Positions 17,807-26,199 of a DNA stretch of 41,562 nucleotides are shown in pieces; the stretch's first letter is position 1; each line of letters starts with the position of its first letter. Made by a program: the position numbers and the translations under genes. This DNA comes from Frankiaceae bacterium (lineage in GTDB: Bacteria > Actinomycetota > Actinomycetes > JAFAQI01), in contig JAVEEG010000028.1 in the NCBI GenBank assembly GCA_030840585.1, positions 1-41,562 of the forward strand. The letters run 5' to 3'. The notes under the pieces were generated by a model. The model was not told the origin of the DNA. It worked only from the letters and a program-made list of their open reading frames with translations, and did not search any database.

Positions 17807-19003
17807 CTACCCCTGATCCACCGACGGCTGGAACACCTCGCGGCGGATCAGATCCAGCGCGGCGGCGACCGGTACGGCGATGAGCGCGCCGACGATGCCG
17901 AGCAGCGCACCGCCGATGAGCACGCTGACGACCGTCAGGATCGGTGCAACCTCAACGGTTTTCTTCATCACCCGCGGCGAGAGCAGGTAGTCCTCCAGCA
18001 GCCGGAACACGATCGTGAACGCCACCGTCGCGATCGCGATCGGCACTGACACCGTCAGTGCGATCAATGCCACGATCACACCGGCGATCGGCGCGCCGAT
18101 CATCGGGATGAGGTCGAACACCGCGACGAGCAAGCCGAGGAAGACCGCGTCTGGCACGCCGACCGACAGCAGGAAGATGGCCATCGCCGCACCCGCGATC
18201 CCGGACGTGATGACGTTGCCCAGCAGGTAGCCGCCGACCAGTCGCAGGATCTCGTCGCTGAGCAAACCGACTCGCGCCCGGCGGGATCGCGGCACCAATC
18301 GGTACGCGGTTCGCTTGATCTCGGGCAGGTTCGCCAGGAAGTAACAAGTCAGTACGACGATCGTCAACGTCGTCACGACAGTCGACACGATTGTTTTGCT
18401 AAGGCTGACCACTCCTTTGTACGACAAGAGATTCGAGATCTGCTTGGAGCTGATGTGCACCTTTCGGGCGAGGTCACCGATCGAGTCGTGCCGGCGCTGC
18501 AACCGGTGCAGGTACTCGGGGACGTTCTTGTGCAGGCTGTTGTACTCAGTGGTGACCGCCGGCACGGCGGTCGCGATGAACAACGCGAGCACGCCCAGCG
18601 CGGCCAGCAGTACGGTCGCAACCGCAAGCCCGCGCCGCCAGCCCCGGTCGGTCAGCCACCCCACTACTGGATCCAGGCCGACGGCGAAGAACGCCGCGAC
18701 CAGGATGAGGATCAGCACCCCGGACGCTTTGAGCGCCGCCTCGCAGATCACGGCCGCGGCGGCGACGCCGAACGTGGCGACGAAGGCGATGTAGAACGGC
18801 GAGCGCTGCGACACTGGCCGGCCGGGCATCCCGAACGGCCGATCCGGGCTCACTCCCGCCGCGGCTTCGCGGACGATGTCGTCGCGCAGAAACGTCTGGG
18901 TGTCGGCGTGCTCGTGCACGAGCTCGGCGAGTTCGTGCGCTTCTTCCTCGGTCGGATCGAGGCCTTCGCCGGCCGGCTCGACCCCCTCGTTGTCCTCGGT
19001 CAC
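17807..19003 (-). CDS. AI-2E family transporter (TqsA/PerM-like membrane protein)
   Basis: 398 aa. An acidic N-terminal tail (1-65) precedes paired membrane helices (about 72-115), a helix at 123-150, a long non-membrane segment (150-205) and a cluster of helices to 390. The GLLVAVFDLIPMIGAPIAGVIVALIAL block and the C-terminal LEDYLLSPRVMKKTVEVAPILTV are characteristic of the family. Members act as exporters or ion-coupled permeases; few have known substrates, and the autoinducer-2 name is not evidence of quorum sensing here. It shares its upstream region with the divergent subtilase. Confidence 0.88.
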   Translation of the reverse strand: MTEDNEGVEPAGEGLDPTEEEAHELAELVHEHADTQTFLRDDIVREAAAGVSPDRPFGMPGRPVSQRSPFYIAFVATFGVAAAAVICEAALKASGVLILILVAAFFAVGLDPVVGWLTDRGWRRGLAVATVLLAALGVLALFIATAVPAVTTEYNSLHKNVPEYLHRLQRRHDSIGDLARKVHISSKQISNLLSYKGVVSLSKTIVSTVVTTLTIVVLTCYFLANLPEIKRTAYRLVPRSRRARVGLLSDEILRLVGGYLLGNVITSGIAGAAMAIFLLSVGVPDAVFLGLLVAVFDLIPMIGAPIAGVIVALIALTVSVPIAIATVAFTIVFRLLEDYLLSPRVMKKTVEVAPILTVVSVLIGGALLGIVGALIAVPVAAALDLIRREVFQPSVDQG

Positions 19004-19021
19004 GCCATCACTCTGCCCGGC

Positions 19022-19036
19022 GTAACGGGCGTGACG
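19022..19036. promoter_or_regulatory. Two 9-bp-spaced GTAACG/GTGACG boxes upstream of AI-2E gene
   Basis: GTAACG (19022) and GTGACG (19031) start 9 bp apart, 19-33 bp upstream of the AI-2E start. Together they form an imperfect palindrome (8 of 10 pairs across 19020-19039). The spacing matches the GTCACA boxes at 15094. This could be a related regulator site or chance. Confidence 0.25.
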
Positions 19037-19212
19037 CCACTCGGGCTAGTCCCTGGTCGAAATGCCGGACATCGACGCCGAAAATGCCAAACCCTATTGC
19101 CGTCAATAGTCCCTCTGGGCGGTCCCAAACCGGACGCACATTGACGACAACGTGCCATGCGCTTGCAGCGGAAGAGGGCCGAGAGAGAACGAGAGCCACT
19201 GAACCCGGCGAT

Positions 19213-19216
19213 GAGG
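19213..19216 (+). promoter_or_regulatory. Ribosome-binding site that decides the subtilase start
   Basis: GAGG lies 6 nt before ATG 19223. It favours that ATG over the earlier in-frame ATGs at 19157, 19211, 19217 and 19220. The codons between 19157 and 19211 use AGA, CGA, GAA and CCA, unlike the rest of the gene. Confidence 0.5.
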
Positions 19217-19222
19217 ATGATG

Positions 19223-21043
19223 ATGAACTCTGCAACCCAGGCACTTCCCCGTAAGTCCGCCACGCTCGCTGCGGCGGCGATCACGCTCGCTCTCGCGGGC
19301 ACCACGACGAACTCGCCGGCGCAAGCCGGTACGACGTGGGAACGATCGCTGACCGCAGTCGTCGACAGCGGCCTGGCACACGCGACTGGCGCCGTGCATG
19401 TCGTCGTTACCGCATCAGCGGGCGGCGTCGGCGCGGCCACGCGTGCTGTCACCGCATCGCACGGCACCGTGCGCGCGCCGCTGCCCATTGTCGACGGCGT
19501 AGCCGCGACAGTGCCGGCATCGCAGCTCGGCGTGCTGTCCCGGCAGCCTGGCCTGCGCGCGATCACTCTGGATCGCGTCGGCCAGTTCAACAGCTACTCG
19601 TTTGACGACACGCAGACGGCGTCGAACTTCGTCGCGTCTACTGGTGCCGGCCAAGCCTGGCAGCAGGGTTACACCGGCCAAGGCGTCGGTGTTGCCGTCA
19701 TCGACACCGGTATCTCGCCGATGAACGACCTCAGCGGCCGGATCGTCTACGGCCCCGACCTTTCCGGTGAAGGGTCCACCGTCGACAGCTACGGTCACGG
19801 CACCGTGATGGCGGGAGTCATCGCCGGCAACGGCGCCGACTCGGCGAACAACTCCAAGGGCGCCTACACGGGTGTCGCGCCGAAGGCGACGGTGGTCGCG
19901 GTCAAGACCGCGGGTGCCAACGGCGCCGTCGACGTCTCGACCGTGCTTCAGGCGATGACCTGGGTGAGCGCGTACGCGAGCCAGTTCAACATCCGCGTGG
20001 TCAACCTCTCGTGGGGCACGCCGAGCACGCAGAACCCGAGCGTCGACCCGCTGGACTACGCGGTGGAGCGCCTGTGGAAGCAGGGCATCGTCGTCGTGGT
20101 CGCGGCTGGCAACAACGGCCCGAACGCCGGCACGATCACCAAGCCCGGCGACGACCCGACGATCCTGACCGTGGGCGCGTACGACGACAAGCAGAACAGC
20201 GACCTGTCCGACGACTCCGTCGCCTCGTGGTCGTCGCGTGGTCCGACGGCGCAGGGCGTGACCAAGCCCGACATCGTCGCGCCTGGCCGCTACATCATCG
20301 CCACGCGTTCGTTCGGATCGACGATCGAGCAGGAGAACCCCAAGGCGCTGTACCCGCCGTCGTACATCCGCGGCTCCGGTACGAGTGAGGCCACCGCGGT
20401 GACCTCCGGCTTGGTCGCGCTGCTGCTGCAGGCTCACCCGACGTGGACGCCCGACCAGGTGAAGGCGGCGCTGAAGTCGACCGCCAACCCGATGTCGTCG
20501 TACTCGGCGAACAACCAGGGCAGCGGCCGGGTCAGCCTGGTCGGCGCGATGAACGCCACTCCGACCAGCGCGGTGCAGTCGCCGTCGAGCTCCGGCCTCG
20601 GCTCCATCGAGGGCAGCCGCGGTAACCAGCACGTCACCGCGATCTGCAACGGCGCCCCGACCACCATCCAGGGTGAGATCGACGTCCGGTGCGAGCCGTG
20701 GAACGGCTCGGCATGGACCGGGTCTGCCTGGACCGGCAGTGCCTGGACGGGCAGTGCCTGGACCGGGTCTGCTTGGACCGGTAGCGCGTGGACCGGCTCG
20801 GCCTGGACCGACGCCCACTGGACCGGCAGTGCCTGGACCGGTAGCGCCTGGACCGGTGGCTCGTGGCAGGGCAGTGCATGGACCGGCTCCGCTTGGACCG
20901 GCAGTGCATGGACCGGCAGTGCGTGGACCGGTGCGGTGTACGACGACTTCCTGACGGCGTTCTGGGGCAACCGGGCACCGTGGTGGAAGCACATCGCGGG
21001 CGAGGTCAGTGAGCCCCGCCCGGGCCTTGCCCAAACGCCGTAA
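19223..21043 (+). CDS. Secreted S8 subtilisin-like serine protease with WTGSA-repeat tail
   Basis: 606 aa from ATG 19223. A signal peptide (1-35, NSPAQA end) precedes a propeptide-like region (36-120). The S8 catalytic domain has Asp161 (AVIDTGIS), His192 (YGHGTVMAGVIAG), oxyanion Asn297 (AAGNNG) and Ser388 (GSGTSEAT). Two cysteines follow (ICNGAP, VRCEP). The tail is 16 pentapeptides, mostly W-T-G-S-A, and a final AFWGNRAPWWKH segment. The enzyme cleaves proteins outside the cell; the Trp-rich tail may bind the wall or a glycan, or form a repetitive beta structure (inference). The AI-2E gene is divergent. Confidence 0.9.
   Translation: MNSATQALPRKSATLAAAAITLALAGTTTNSPAQAGTTWERSLTAVVDSGLAHATGAVHVVVTASAGGVGAATRAVTASHGTVRAPLPIVDGVAATVPASQLGVLSRQPGLRAITLDRVGQFNSYSFDDTQTASNFVASTGAGQAWQQGYTGQGVGVAVIDTGISPMNDLSGRIVYGPDLSGEGSTVDSYGHGTVMAGVIAGNGADSANNSKGAYTGVAPKATVVAVKTAGANGAVDVSTVLQAMTWVSAYASQFNIRVVNLSWGTPSTQNPSVDPLDYAVERLWKQGIVVVVAAGNNGPNAGTITKPGDDPTILTVGAYDDKQNSDLSDDSVASWSSRGPTAQGVTKPDIVAPGRYIIATRSFGSTIEQENPKALYPPSYIRGSGTSEATAVTSGLVALLLQAHPTWTPDQVKAALKSTANPMSSYSANNQGSGRVSLVGAMNATPTSAVQSPSSSGLGSIEGSRGNQHVTAICNGAPTTIQGEIDVRCEPWNGSAWTGSAWTGSAWTGSAWTGSAWTGSAWTGSAWTDAHWTGSAWTGSAWTGGSWQGSAWTGSAWTGSAWTGSAWTGAVYDDFLTAFWGNRAPWWKHIAGEVSEPRPGLAQTP
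20699..20938 (+). repeat. 16 x 15-bp tandem repeat encoding Trp-rich pentapeptides
   Basis: The block is exactly 240 bp. Each unit begins TGG and encodes W-x-x-x-x: WNGSA, six WTGSA, WTDAH, two WTGSA, WTGGS, WQGSA, three WTGSA and WTGAV. Third-codon positions vary (GGC/GGT/GGG, TCG/TCC/AGT/AGC/TCT), so the peptide rather than the DNA seems to be under selection. Confidence 0.95.
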
Positions 21044-21086
21044 CGACTAGCTGCAGTACTGACCGGTTTGGTCTGAGGAGACAGAA

Positions 21087-23630
21087 GTGTTCGCTTCGCT
21101 GAGCGGTAGCCCACGCCGCCTGCGGAACCTTGTCCTCACGGTGTACGTGCTCGGTTTCGCCTGCATGGCGGTCGCGGGTGTCTACGCCCGTGAGGGGAAC
21201 GCGAAGGTCAGCGGGACACATGTCCTGCTGGCCGCGTTCCTCGTTGCGGCCAGCGAACTCGCGGTGATGCACCTGCGATTCGGTGGCGAGCGGTACACGT
21301 ACACCTGGAGCGAGGCCGCGGTCGTCCTCGGCATCGTGCTCATTCCGTATCCGCATCTCGTGCTCGTCGCGCCGCTGGCGGTTGCGCTAACGCACAGCCT
21401 CAGCGGCCGGCAGCCGATGAAGGTCTACTACAACGCCGCGTCCGCGGCGATCGCGGTCACCGTCGCCCGCTTGACGATGGTGGTCGTGAGTGGGCACGGC
21501 ATGGTGACCTCCAGTGCCGGCTGGCGGTACTGGGTCGGGTTGGCCTGCGCCGCAGGTGTCTACTCCATCGCCAACTCGGCGACGACGACCGCCGCGGTCA
21601 GCGCGTCGCAAGGCGTGCCGATGGGTTCCGTCCTCCGGCGGCACCTGCCGGCAACCCTCGGCGTGCTGGCCGGCAACACTCTCGTCGCCGCGCTGCTGTT
21701 GCAGATCCGTTGGAACGCCGCCACGGTCGCGATGCTGCCGGTGCTGCTGGGTCTGCTCTACACGACGTACCGCGGCAACCTCTCGGCCCGCGAAGACCGG
21801 GACACCTGGCGTGAACTGGAGGCCGCGAGCAAGGACCTCGCCAGCCTCGACGTCGACCAGGTGGCAAGGGTCGCGGTCGAACGTTCGTTGCGGCTCGCCC
21901 GCGCGGACGAGGTCGAGATCCTGTTGCGCGCCGATGATTTTGGCGGCCTGCAGCGCTACCACCTCGGCCCGGCGGGCGAGGTGTCGGTGACCCAGACCGA
22001 CGCCGGCGTGCTCGACCTGCTCGACCTGCAGAGCGGCGCGCTCGTCAGCTCGGTGTCCGAGTCGATCACCTCCGGTACGGCGACGTCGTCGCACGCGCTG
22101 GTGCTGCGACTCGACAGTCCGGAGAACGACCAGGCGCTCGGTGCGCTGCGACTGCAGTTCCGGTCGGGCGTACGGCTCACCGACCGCGAGCGCCAGGTGC
22201 TCGTGACGTTCGGTCGTTCGGTGGCCGCGAGCGTCTACAACGCACAGCTGTACGAGCAGACGCGCGAGGCTTCGCGCCGGCATGAGCACGAGGCGACGCA
22301 CGACTCGCTGACCGGCCTGCCGAACCGGGCACTGCTGGTCCGCCGGGCCGCCGAGTACCTGGCCGTCCCCGACGCAGCGGTCAGCCTGCTGCTGGTCGAC
22401 CTCGACCACTTCAAGAGCATCAACGACACGCTCGGCCACCCGACCGGCGACCGCTTGCTGCAGGCCGCCGCGCAACGACTCCAAGCCGTGCTTCGGACCA
22501 CCGACACGATCGCGCGGCTCGGTGGCGACGAGTTCGCGATCCTGCTGCCGGACACGCAGTCGGCCGAAGATTCCGAGCGAGTCGCGAAGGCCGTGCTCGC
22601 CGCGCTCGCGACCCCGGTTCTCGTGGACGGGCTGCGGCTGTCGGTCGAGGGCAGTGTCGGCATCGCGCACTACCCGGCCGACTCGCTGAACGTCGACGAA
22701 CTGCTCGCGCACGCCGATATCGCGCTGTACCAGGCGAAGACCGCGCGTGGCTCGTCCCGGACGTACAGCCGCGACCACGACGACAGCTCGGTGTCCCGGC
22801 TCACCCTCGCGGCCGAGCTGCGGTCGGCGTTGGCGCGCGACGAACTGGTGCTGCACTTCCAGTCCCAGCACTCGGTGGCCGACGGCCGGCTGGTCGCGGC
22901 CGAGGCGCTCGTTCGCTGGCACCACCCGCAGCGTGGTCTGTTGCCGCCGTCGGAGTTCATCAGCCTCGCCGAGGACTCCGGCCTCGCGCACGACTTCACC
23001 AACTACGTGCTGAGCAAGGCGATCCGCGAAGCGGCGACGTGGCGCGACCTCGGCGCTGACCTGCACGTGTCGGTCAACCTGTCCGCCCGTAACCTGCTCG
23101 ACCCCGCGTTGCCACAGGCGGTCGAGACGGCGTTGCAGCGGCACAACCTGCCGCCCAGCGTGCTTGTCCTCGAGATCACCGAACGCACGATGATGAGCGA
23201 GCTGGAGGTCGTCGAGCGCGTTCTCGGCGAGCTGCGGCAGCTCGGCGTACAGCTGTCGGTCGACGACTTCGGCACCGGCTACTCGTCGATGACGTTCCTC
23301 ACCCGCGCCGCCGTCAACGAGCTCAAGGTCGACCGCGACTTCGTCTCACGGATGACGGTGTCCGAGAGCGACGCGGCGATCGTCCGGGCGACGATCGAGC
23401 TGGCACACGGTCTCGGCCTGCGCGTGGTCGCCGAAGGTGTCGAGGACGCGGAGACGTTCGCCGCGTTGCACGCGCTCGGTTGTGACATCGCGCAGGGCTT
23501 CCACCTCGGCCGCCCGATGCCGGCGGACGTCTTCCGGTCGCGGATTCTCGCGAGCGAACCGCCGGTCGCGCGGGTCGCCGCGCAGCGCGGGCCGTACGAC
23601 GCGCGGGTCGTGGCGTTGCGCCAGCGCTAG
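21087..23630 (+). CDS. Membrane GAF-GGDEF-EAL c-di-GMP protein
   Basis: 847 aa. Six to seven N-terminal membrane segments (15-230) resemble a MASE-type sensor. A GAF-like domain (about 245-385) follows, then GGDEF with DLDHFKSIND (438-447) and intact GGDEF (479-483), and EAL with EAL (606-608), LEITERTMM, VDDFGTGYSS (725-734), KVDRDF and AEGVED. Both cyclase and phosphodiesterase sites look complete. GTG 21087 has GAGGAG at 21075-21080, 6 nt away. It begins 43 nt after the subtilase with no terminator seen between, so the two may be co-transcribed. Confidence 0.93.
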   Translation: MFASLSGSPRRLRNLVLTVYVLGFACMAVAGVYAREGNAKVSGTHVLLAAFLVAASELAVMHLRFGGERYTYTWSEAAVVLGIVLIPYPHLVLVAPLAVALTHSLSGRQPMKVYYNAASAAIAVTVARLTMVVVSGHGMVTSSAGWRYWVGLACAAGVYSIANSATTTAAVSASQGVPMGSVLRRHLPATLGVLAGNTLVAALLLQIRWNAATVAMLPVLLGLLYTTYRGNLSAREDRDTWRELEAASKDLASLDVDQVARVAVERSLRLARADEVEILLRADDFGGLQRYHLGPAGEVSVTQTDAGVLDLLDLQSGALVSSVSESITSGTATSSHALVLRLDSPENDQALGALRLQFRSGVRLTDRERQVLVTFGRSVAASVYNAQLYEQTREASRRHEHEATHDSLTGLPNRALLVRRAAEYLAVPDAAVSLLLVDLDHFKSINDTLGHPTGDRLLQAAAQRLQAVLRTTDTIARLGGDEFAILLPDTQSAEDSERVAKAVLAALATPVLVDGLRLSVEGSVGIAHYPADSLNVDELLAHADIALYQAKTARGSSRTYSRDHDDSSVSRLTLAAELRSALARDELVLHFQSQHSVADGRLVAAEALVRWHHPQRGLLPPSEFISLAEDSGLAHDFTNYVLSKAIREAATWRDLGADLHVSVNLSARNLLDPALPQAVETALQRHNLPPSVLVLEITERTMMSELEVVERVLGELRQLGVQLSVDDFGTGYSSMTFLTRAAVNELKVDRDFVSRMTVSESDAAIVRATIELAHGLGLRVVAEGVEDAETFAALHALGCDIAQGFHLGRPMPADVFRSRILASEPPVARVAAQRGPYDARVVALRQR

Positions 23631-23678
23631 TTTCGCGAACTCTGGGTCGCGCTAGCGGCCCGGAACGGGCACAGTGGC

Positions 23679-24263
23679 ATGGTGGACGACTTCCCGGACG
23701 TGCTGGTGCGGGCCCAGCACGGTGACGAGGTCGCGTTCACGGACCTTTACCGGACGATGCAGCCGATGTTGCTGCGCTACCTCACCGTCCTGGCCGGGCC
23801 GGCGGCGGCGGAGGATCTCGCCGCCGAGACATGGGTGGCCGCGTTGCGCGGACTGGTGAAATTCCGTGGAAACGAAAGCGATTTGCGCGGCTGGCTGATC
23901 ACGATCGCGCGGGCCCGCTGGGTCGACATGGTCCGCGCACTGACCCGCCGGCCGGAGGAGCTCACCGACGCGCCGCCGGAACAGCGGGCACCGGACGACG
24001 TGGCCAGTCTCGTCGTCGAGCGGGCCGCGTCCGACGAGGCGATCGCGATGATTGCGCAGTTGCCCGAGGAGCAGGCGGAGATCGTGACCCTGCGCGTGGT
24101 CGCGCAGTTGGAGGTGGCCGAGGTGGCCGAGATCACCGGCAAGACCGCGAACCACGTTCGGGTGCTCTGCCACCGCGGATTACGGCGTCTCGCCCAGCTG
24201 ATGCCGACTGCCCCGGTAACTCCAGTAATGCCAGCGCTGGTTACGACGATGGACGAGATGTGA
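23679..24263 (+). CDS. RNA polymerase sigma factor, ECF/sigma-70-like
   Basis: 194 aa. Region 2 spans about 8-90: EDLAAETWVAAL (45-56) and LRGWLITIARARWVDMVR (69-86) match the core- and -10-binding helices. Region 4 (about 115-173) has LPEEQAEIVTLRVVAQLEVAEVAEITGKTANHVRVLCHRGLRRL, the -35 recognition HTH. A 20-residue Pro/Val/Met-rich tail follows. It directs RNA polymerase to a specific promoter set. The next gene starts at GTG 24260, overlapping the stop by 4 nt, the usual arrangement for a sigma factor and its membrane regulator. Confidence 0.9.
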   Translation: MVDDFPDVLVRAQHGDEVAFTDLYRTMQPMLLRYLTVLAGPAAAEDLAAETWVAALRGLVKFRGNESDLRGWLITIARARWVDMVRALTRRPEELTDAPPEQRAPDDVASLVVERAASDEAIAMIAQLPEEQAEIVTLRVVAQLEVAEVAEITGKTANHVRVLCHRGLRRLAQLMPTAPVTPVMPALVTTMDEM

Positions 24264-24928
24264 AGCTCCCAGAGCAGCCCGACGGCCTCGGCGGCATGTC
24301 CGCTGATGCCCTCGAGCGCCTGCTCGCGGCGGTTTCCACCGGCGACGAGCCGGCCCCCGAGTTCGCGTCGCTCTACGCCGTACTCCGGTCCGCATCCGCG
24401 CCGGCCGAGCCGGGCGCGCAGCCCGGTGAGTCGGCGGCGCTGGCGGCGTTCGCGGAGATGGTCCCGGTTCGCCGGGTCCGCCGGTCGCCGGCGCAATGGG
24501 TCACCGAGACCCGCACCCGGATCGCCGTAGCGGCTGGTGCCAGCCTGCTGGTTCTCAGCGGCGGTGTCGCCGCGGCCGCCACCGGAACGCTGCCCGGGCC
24601 GGCCCAGGGCGCGGCACACGACGTGCTCGGCGTCATCGGCGTACATGTCCCGAAGAGCGACGACGGAGCGAGCGGGTCGAACGGCAACGGCACGTCGGAC
24701 ACCGCGCCCGGTCAGACCGGCGCGCACCCGACGCCGCGGCCGTCGGGGTCCACCGGCAAGCCGGCGCACCCGGTGCACCCGAGCAAGCCGGCGCACCCCG
24801 CCCACCCGGCCCACCCGGTGCACCCGTCACCGACCCCGCACTCCACGCACGCGGCAGCGCACCCGGCGTCGACGCGGCCCGCTCCGCTGCCGACGTTGCA
24901 CCTGCACGCGCACACTCGCGGAAACTGA
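24260..24928 (+). CDS. Sigma-coupled single-pass membrane protein with His/Pro-rich tail (candidate anti-sigma)
   Basis: 222 aa from GTG 24260. A cytoplasmic N-terminal region (1-85) is followed by a membrane helix (88-108), an AAHDVLGVIGVHVP segment (118-131) and a long exterior tail. The tail contains a run of HP dipeptides (PAHP, PVHP, PSKP; 167-202). No zinc-binding HxxxCxxC anti-sigma motif is present. The 4-nt overlap with the sigma gene argues for linked function, probably sequestration or sensing; the family is known to me only as an unnamed actinobacterial neighbour of sigma genes. The His-rich tail could bind metal. Confidence 0.7.
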   Translation: MKLPEQPDGLGGMSADALERLLAAVSTGDEPAPEFASLYAVLRSASAPAEPGAQPGESAALAAFAEMVPVRRVRRSPAQWVTETRTRIAVAAGASLLVLSGGVAAAATGTLPGPAQGAAHDVLGVIGVHVPKSDDGASGSNGNGTSDTAPGQTGAHPTPRPSGSTGKPAHPVHPSKPAHPAHPAHPVHPSPTPHSTHAAAHPASTRPAPLPTLHLHAHTRGN

Positions 24929-24974
24929 ACTAGTCCGTTTGTAATGGCCCGGTGATTCCGGTCGATGTACTGGC

Positions 24975-25487
24975 ATGAGCTTGTCGACACTTGCCACTAT
25001 CGCCGCTGCCCACGCCAAGACCGCGGCGGCCGTTCTTGCCGTCAGCGCGGCCACCGGCGGCGGCCTTGCGGTCGCGGCCACGGTCGCCAACTCGCACGCG
25101 GCTCCTGGCCTGGCCACCGCGACGGCCGCGTCGCAAGCGTCGGCGAGCACGAGCACGGACGCCACCGACTCGGTGACCACCGCGCCGGACGCGACGCCGA
25201 CCTCCACTGCGTCCCCGGTGACCTGCGACAACGCCAAGAACCATGGCGCCTATGTCTCTTCGGTCGCGAAGGGCACGCCCCCCGGTCCGGGCCACGGCAA
25301 GGCAGTGAGCGCCGCCGCGAAGTCGTCCTGCGGCAAGTCGGCCACCGACTCCTCGACGGGCACGGATTCGACCGACGCGGACACCGACACCGACACCGAC
25401 AACGAGCCCGCTGAGGGTGGCAAGCCGACGGCGCTGCCGTCGCACCCGGCGCACCCGAAGCACAGTACGCACCCGACGGGTCACTGA
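24975..25487 (+). CDS. Secreted or membrane-anchored protein with Pro/His tail and two-Cys domain
   Basis: 170 aa. One hydrophobic segment (14-38) could be a signal or anchor. A Ser/Thr-rich linker follows, then a compact domain (84-119) bounded by Cys84 and Cys119 and containing KNHGAYVSSVAKGTPPGPGHGKAVSAAAKS. A Thr/Asp run and a terminal PSHPAHPKHSTHPTGH complete it. The HP tail resembles that of the preceding protein. Function is unknown; the position after the sigma pair suggests it is in the same surface-sensing unit. The two cysteines probably form a disulfide outside the cell. Confidence 0.7.
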   Translation: MSLSTLATIAAAHAKTAAAVLAVSAATGGGLAVAATVANSHAAPGLATATAASQASASTSTDATDSVTTAPDATPTSTASPVTCDNAKNHGAYVSSVAKGTPPGPGHGKAVSAAAKSSCGKSATDSSTGTDSTDADTDTDTDNEPAEGGKPTALPSHPAHPKHSTHPTGH

Positions 25488-25499
25488 GCTTCCAGTCTC

Positions 25500-25539
25500 G
25501 TCCGGCGGCGGCCCCCTGCGCATCGTGCCGCCGCCGGAC
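25500..25539. terminator. 12-bp GC-rich hairpin (first of two)
   Basis: GTCCGGCGGCGG pairs perfectly with CCGCCGCCGGAC across a 16-nt loop, starting 13 nt after the stop of the gene at 24975. With the next hairpin it fills the gap between two convergent genes. Confidence 0.7.
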
Positions 25540-25542
25540 CTG

Positions 25543-25599
25543 GCAGACGTGGCCCTGGCAGCAAACCCCCGCCGCTGCCGGGGCCACGTCTGCGCTTTT
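25543..25599 (+). terminator. 20-bp stem intrinsic terminator
   Basis: The arms 25543-25562 and 25574-25593 pair over 20 bp with a single G-U wobble (T25556 with G25580) and an 11-nt loop. GCTTTT follows at 25594-25599. This is a very strong factor-independent terminator for the sigma-associated transcript; it may also block antisense reading from the convergent small gene. Confidence 0.85.
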
Positions 25600-25604
25600 G
25601 CGGC

Positions 25605-25835
25605 TTAGTGGAAGAACGGGCTCGGGTGGAAACCCAGCTTGAAGAAGATGTACGCGCTCGGCGCGATCGCGAGTGCGAGGCCGACCGCGAGCAGGTTGTG
25701 CTTGGTCAGGACCCGTAGCGCGCCCTCGGCCGGGATCACTGCGGCACCAAGGAAAGCCAGGCACGCGAACGCGTAGAAGAAGAACTGGATCTTCGGATCC
25801 AACTGCTGGCCTGCTCCGGTCACGACAGCTCCCAT
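25605..25835 (-). CDS. Small membrane protein with two helices, unknown function
   Basis: 76 aa from ATG 25835. A short N-terminal tail precedes helix 1 (about 17-36) and helix 2 (about 48-69), separated by a loop with AEGALRVLTKHN; the end is GFHPSPFFH. No family is recognised. The start is uncertain: GTG 25823 has GGGAG 5 nt upstream and would give 72 aa, while an upstream open frame extends to 25892. Convergent with the sigma-associated gene across the terminator pair. Repeated CTCAAC elements lie 57-111 nt upstream. Confidence 0.6.
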   Translation of the reverse strand: MGAVVTGAGQQLDPKIQFFFYAFACLAFLGAAVIPAEGALRVLTKHNLLAVGLALAIAPSAYIFFKLGFHPSPFFH

Positions 25836-25891
25836 GCGTCCGCTGGTGGTGATGCGTCGATGCAGTCTGCCGTGACAGTCACTATCCGTCA

Positions 25892-25946
25892 CTCAACACC
25901 TCTCAACGCGCCCGTCGTATCCGCCGATGTTGAGACCGATCTCAAC
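25892..25946. promoter_or_regulatory. Four CTCAAC elements (possible operator)
   Basis: CTCAAC occurs at 25892, 25902 (10 bp apart) and 25941, and its complement GTTGAG at 25929. The last two form a perfect inverted repeat with a 6-bp spacer. Spacing close to helical turns suggests cooperative binding by an unknown regulator upstream of the small membrane gene. Confidence 0.45.
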
Positions 25947-26199
25947 GCCCATATCGGGGCATAGCCGGGCATCGGACTACGCCGACATAGTCACGACTGG
26001 TCATGGGCGTTCGGCGTACGGCTGACCGCTCATCGTCCGGATGCGCGCGCAGAGTGACGAGTCGTCCGATGTTGCCGGGCCCCGCGCACCGGCAAGGTGA
26101 CTGATGTCAGGCCGAACCGCAGGGGGTCGGCCAGAGCGAGCGATGATCCGCCGGGCGAACTGGTCGCCTGAACGGCCCGGCGGGGAGCAGAGGCGAAAC

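Noticed and set aside
17807-19003. Quorum-sensing role for the AI-2E family protein
   Set aside because: The family name comes from one member. No luxS or lsr-type gene is present, and related proteins move other substrates.
24218-24240. GTAACT and GTAATG boxes 9 bp apart near the sigma gene end
   Set aside because: They lie inside coding sequence for a VTPVMP repeat and have no promoter nearby; probably chance.
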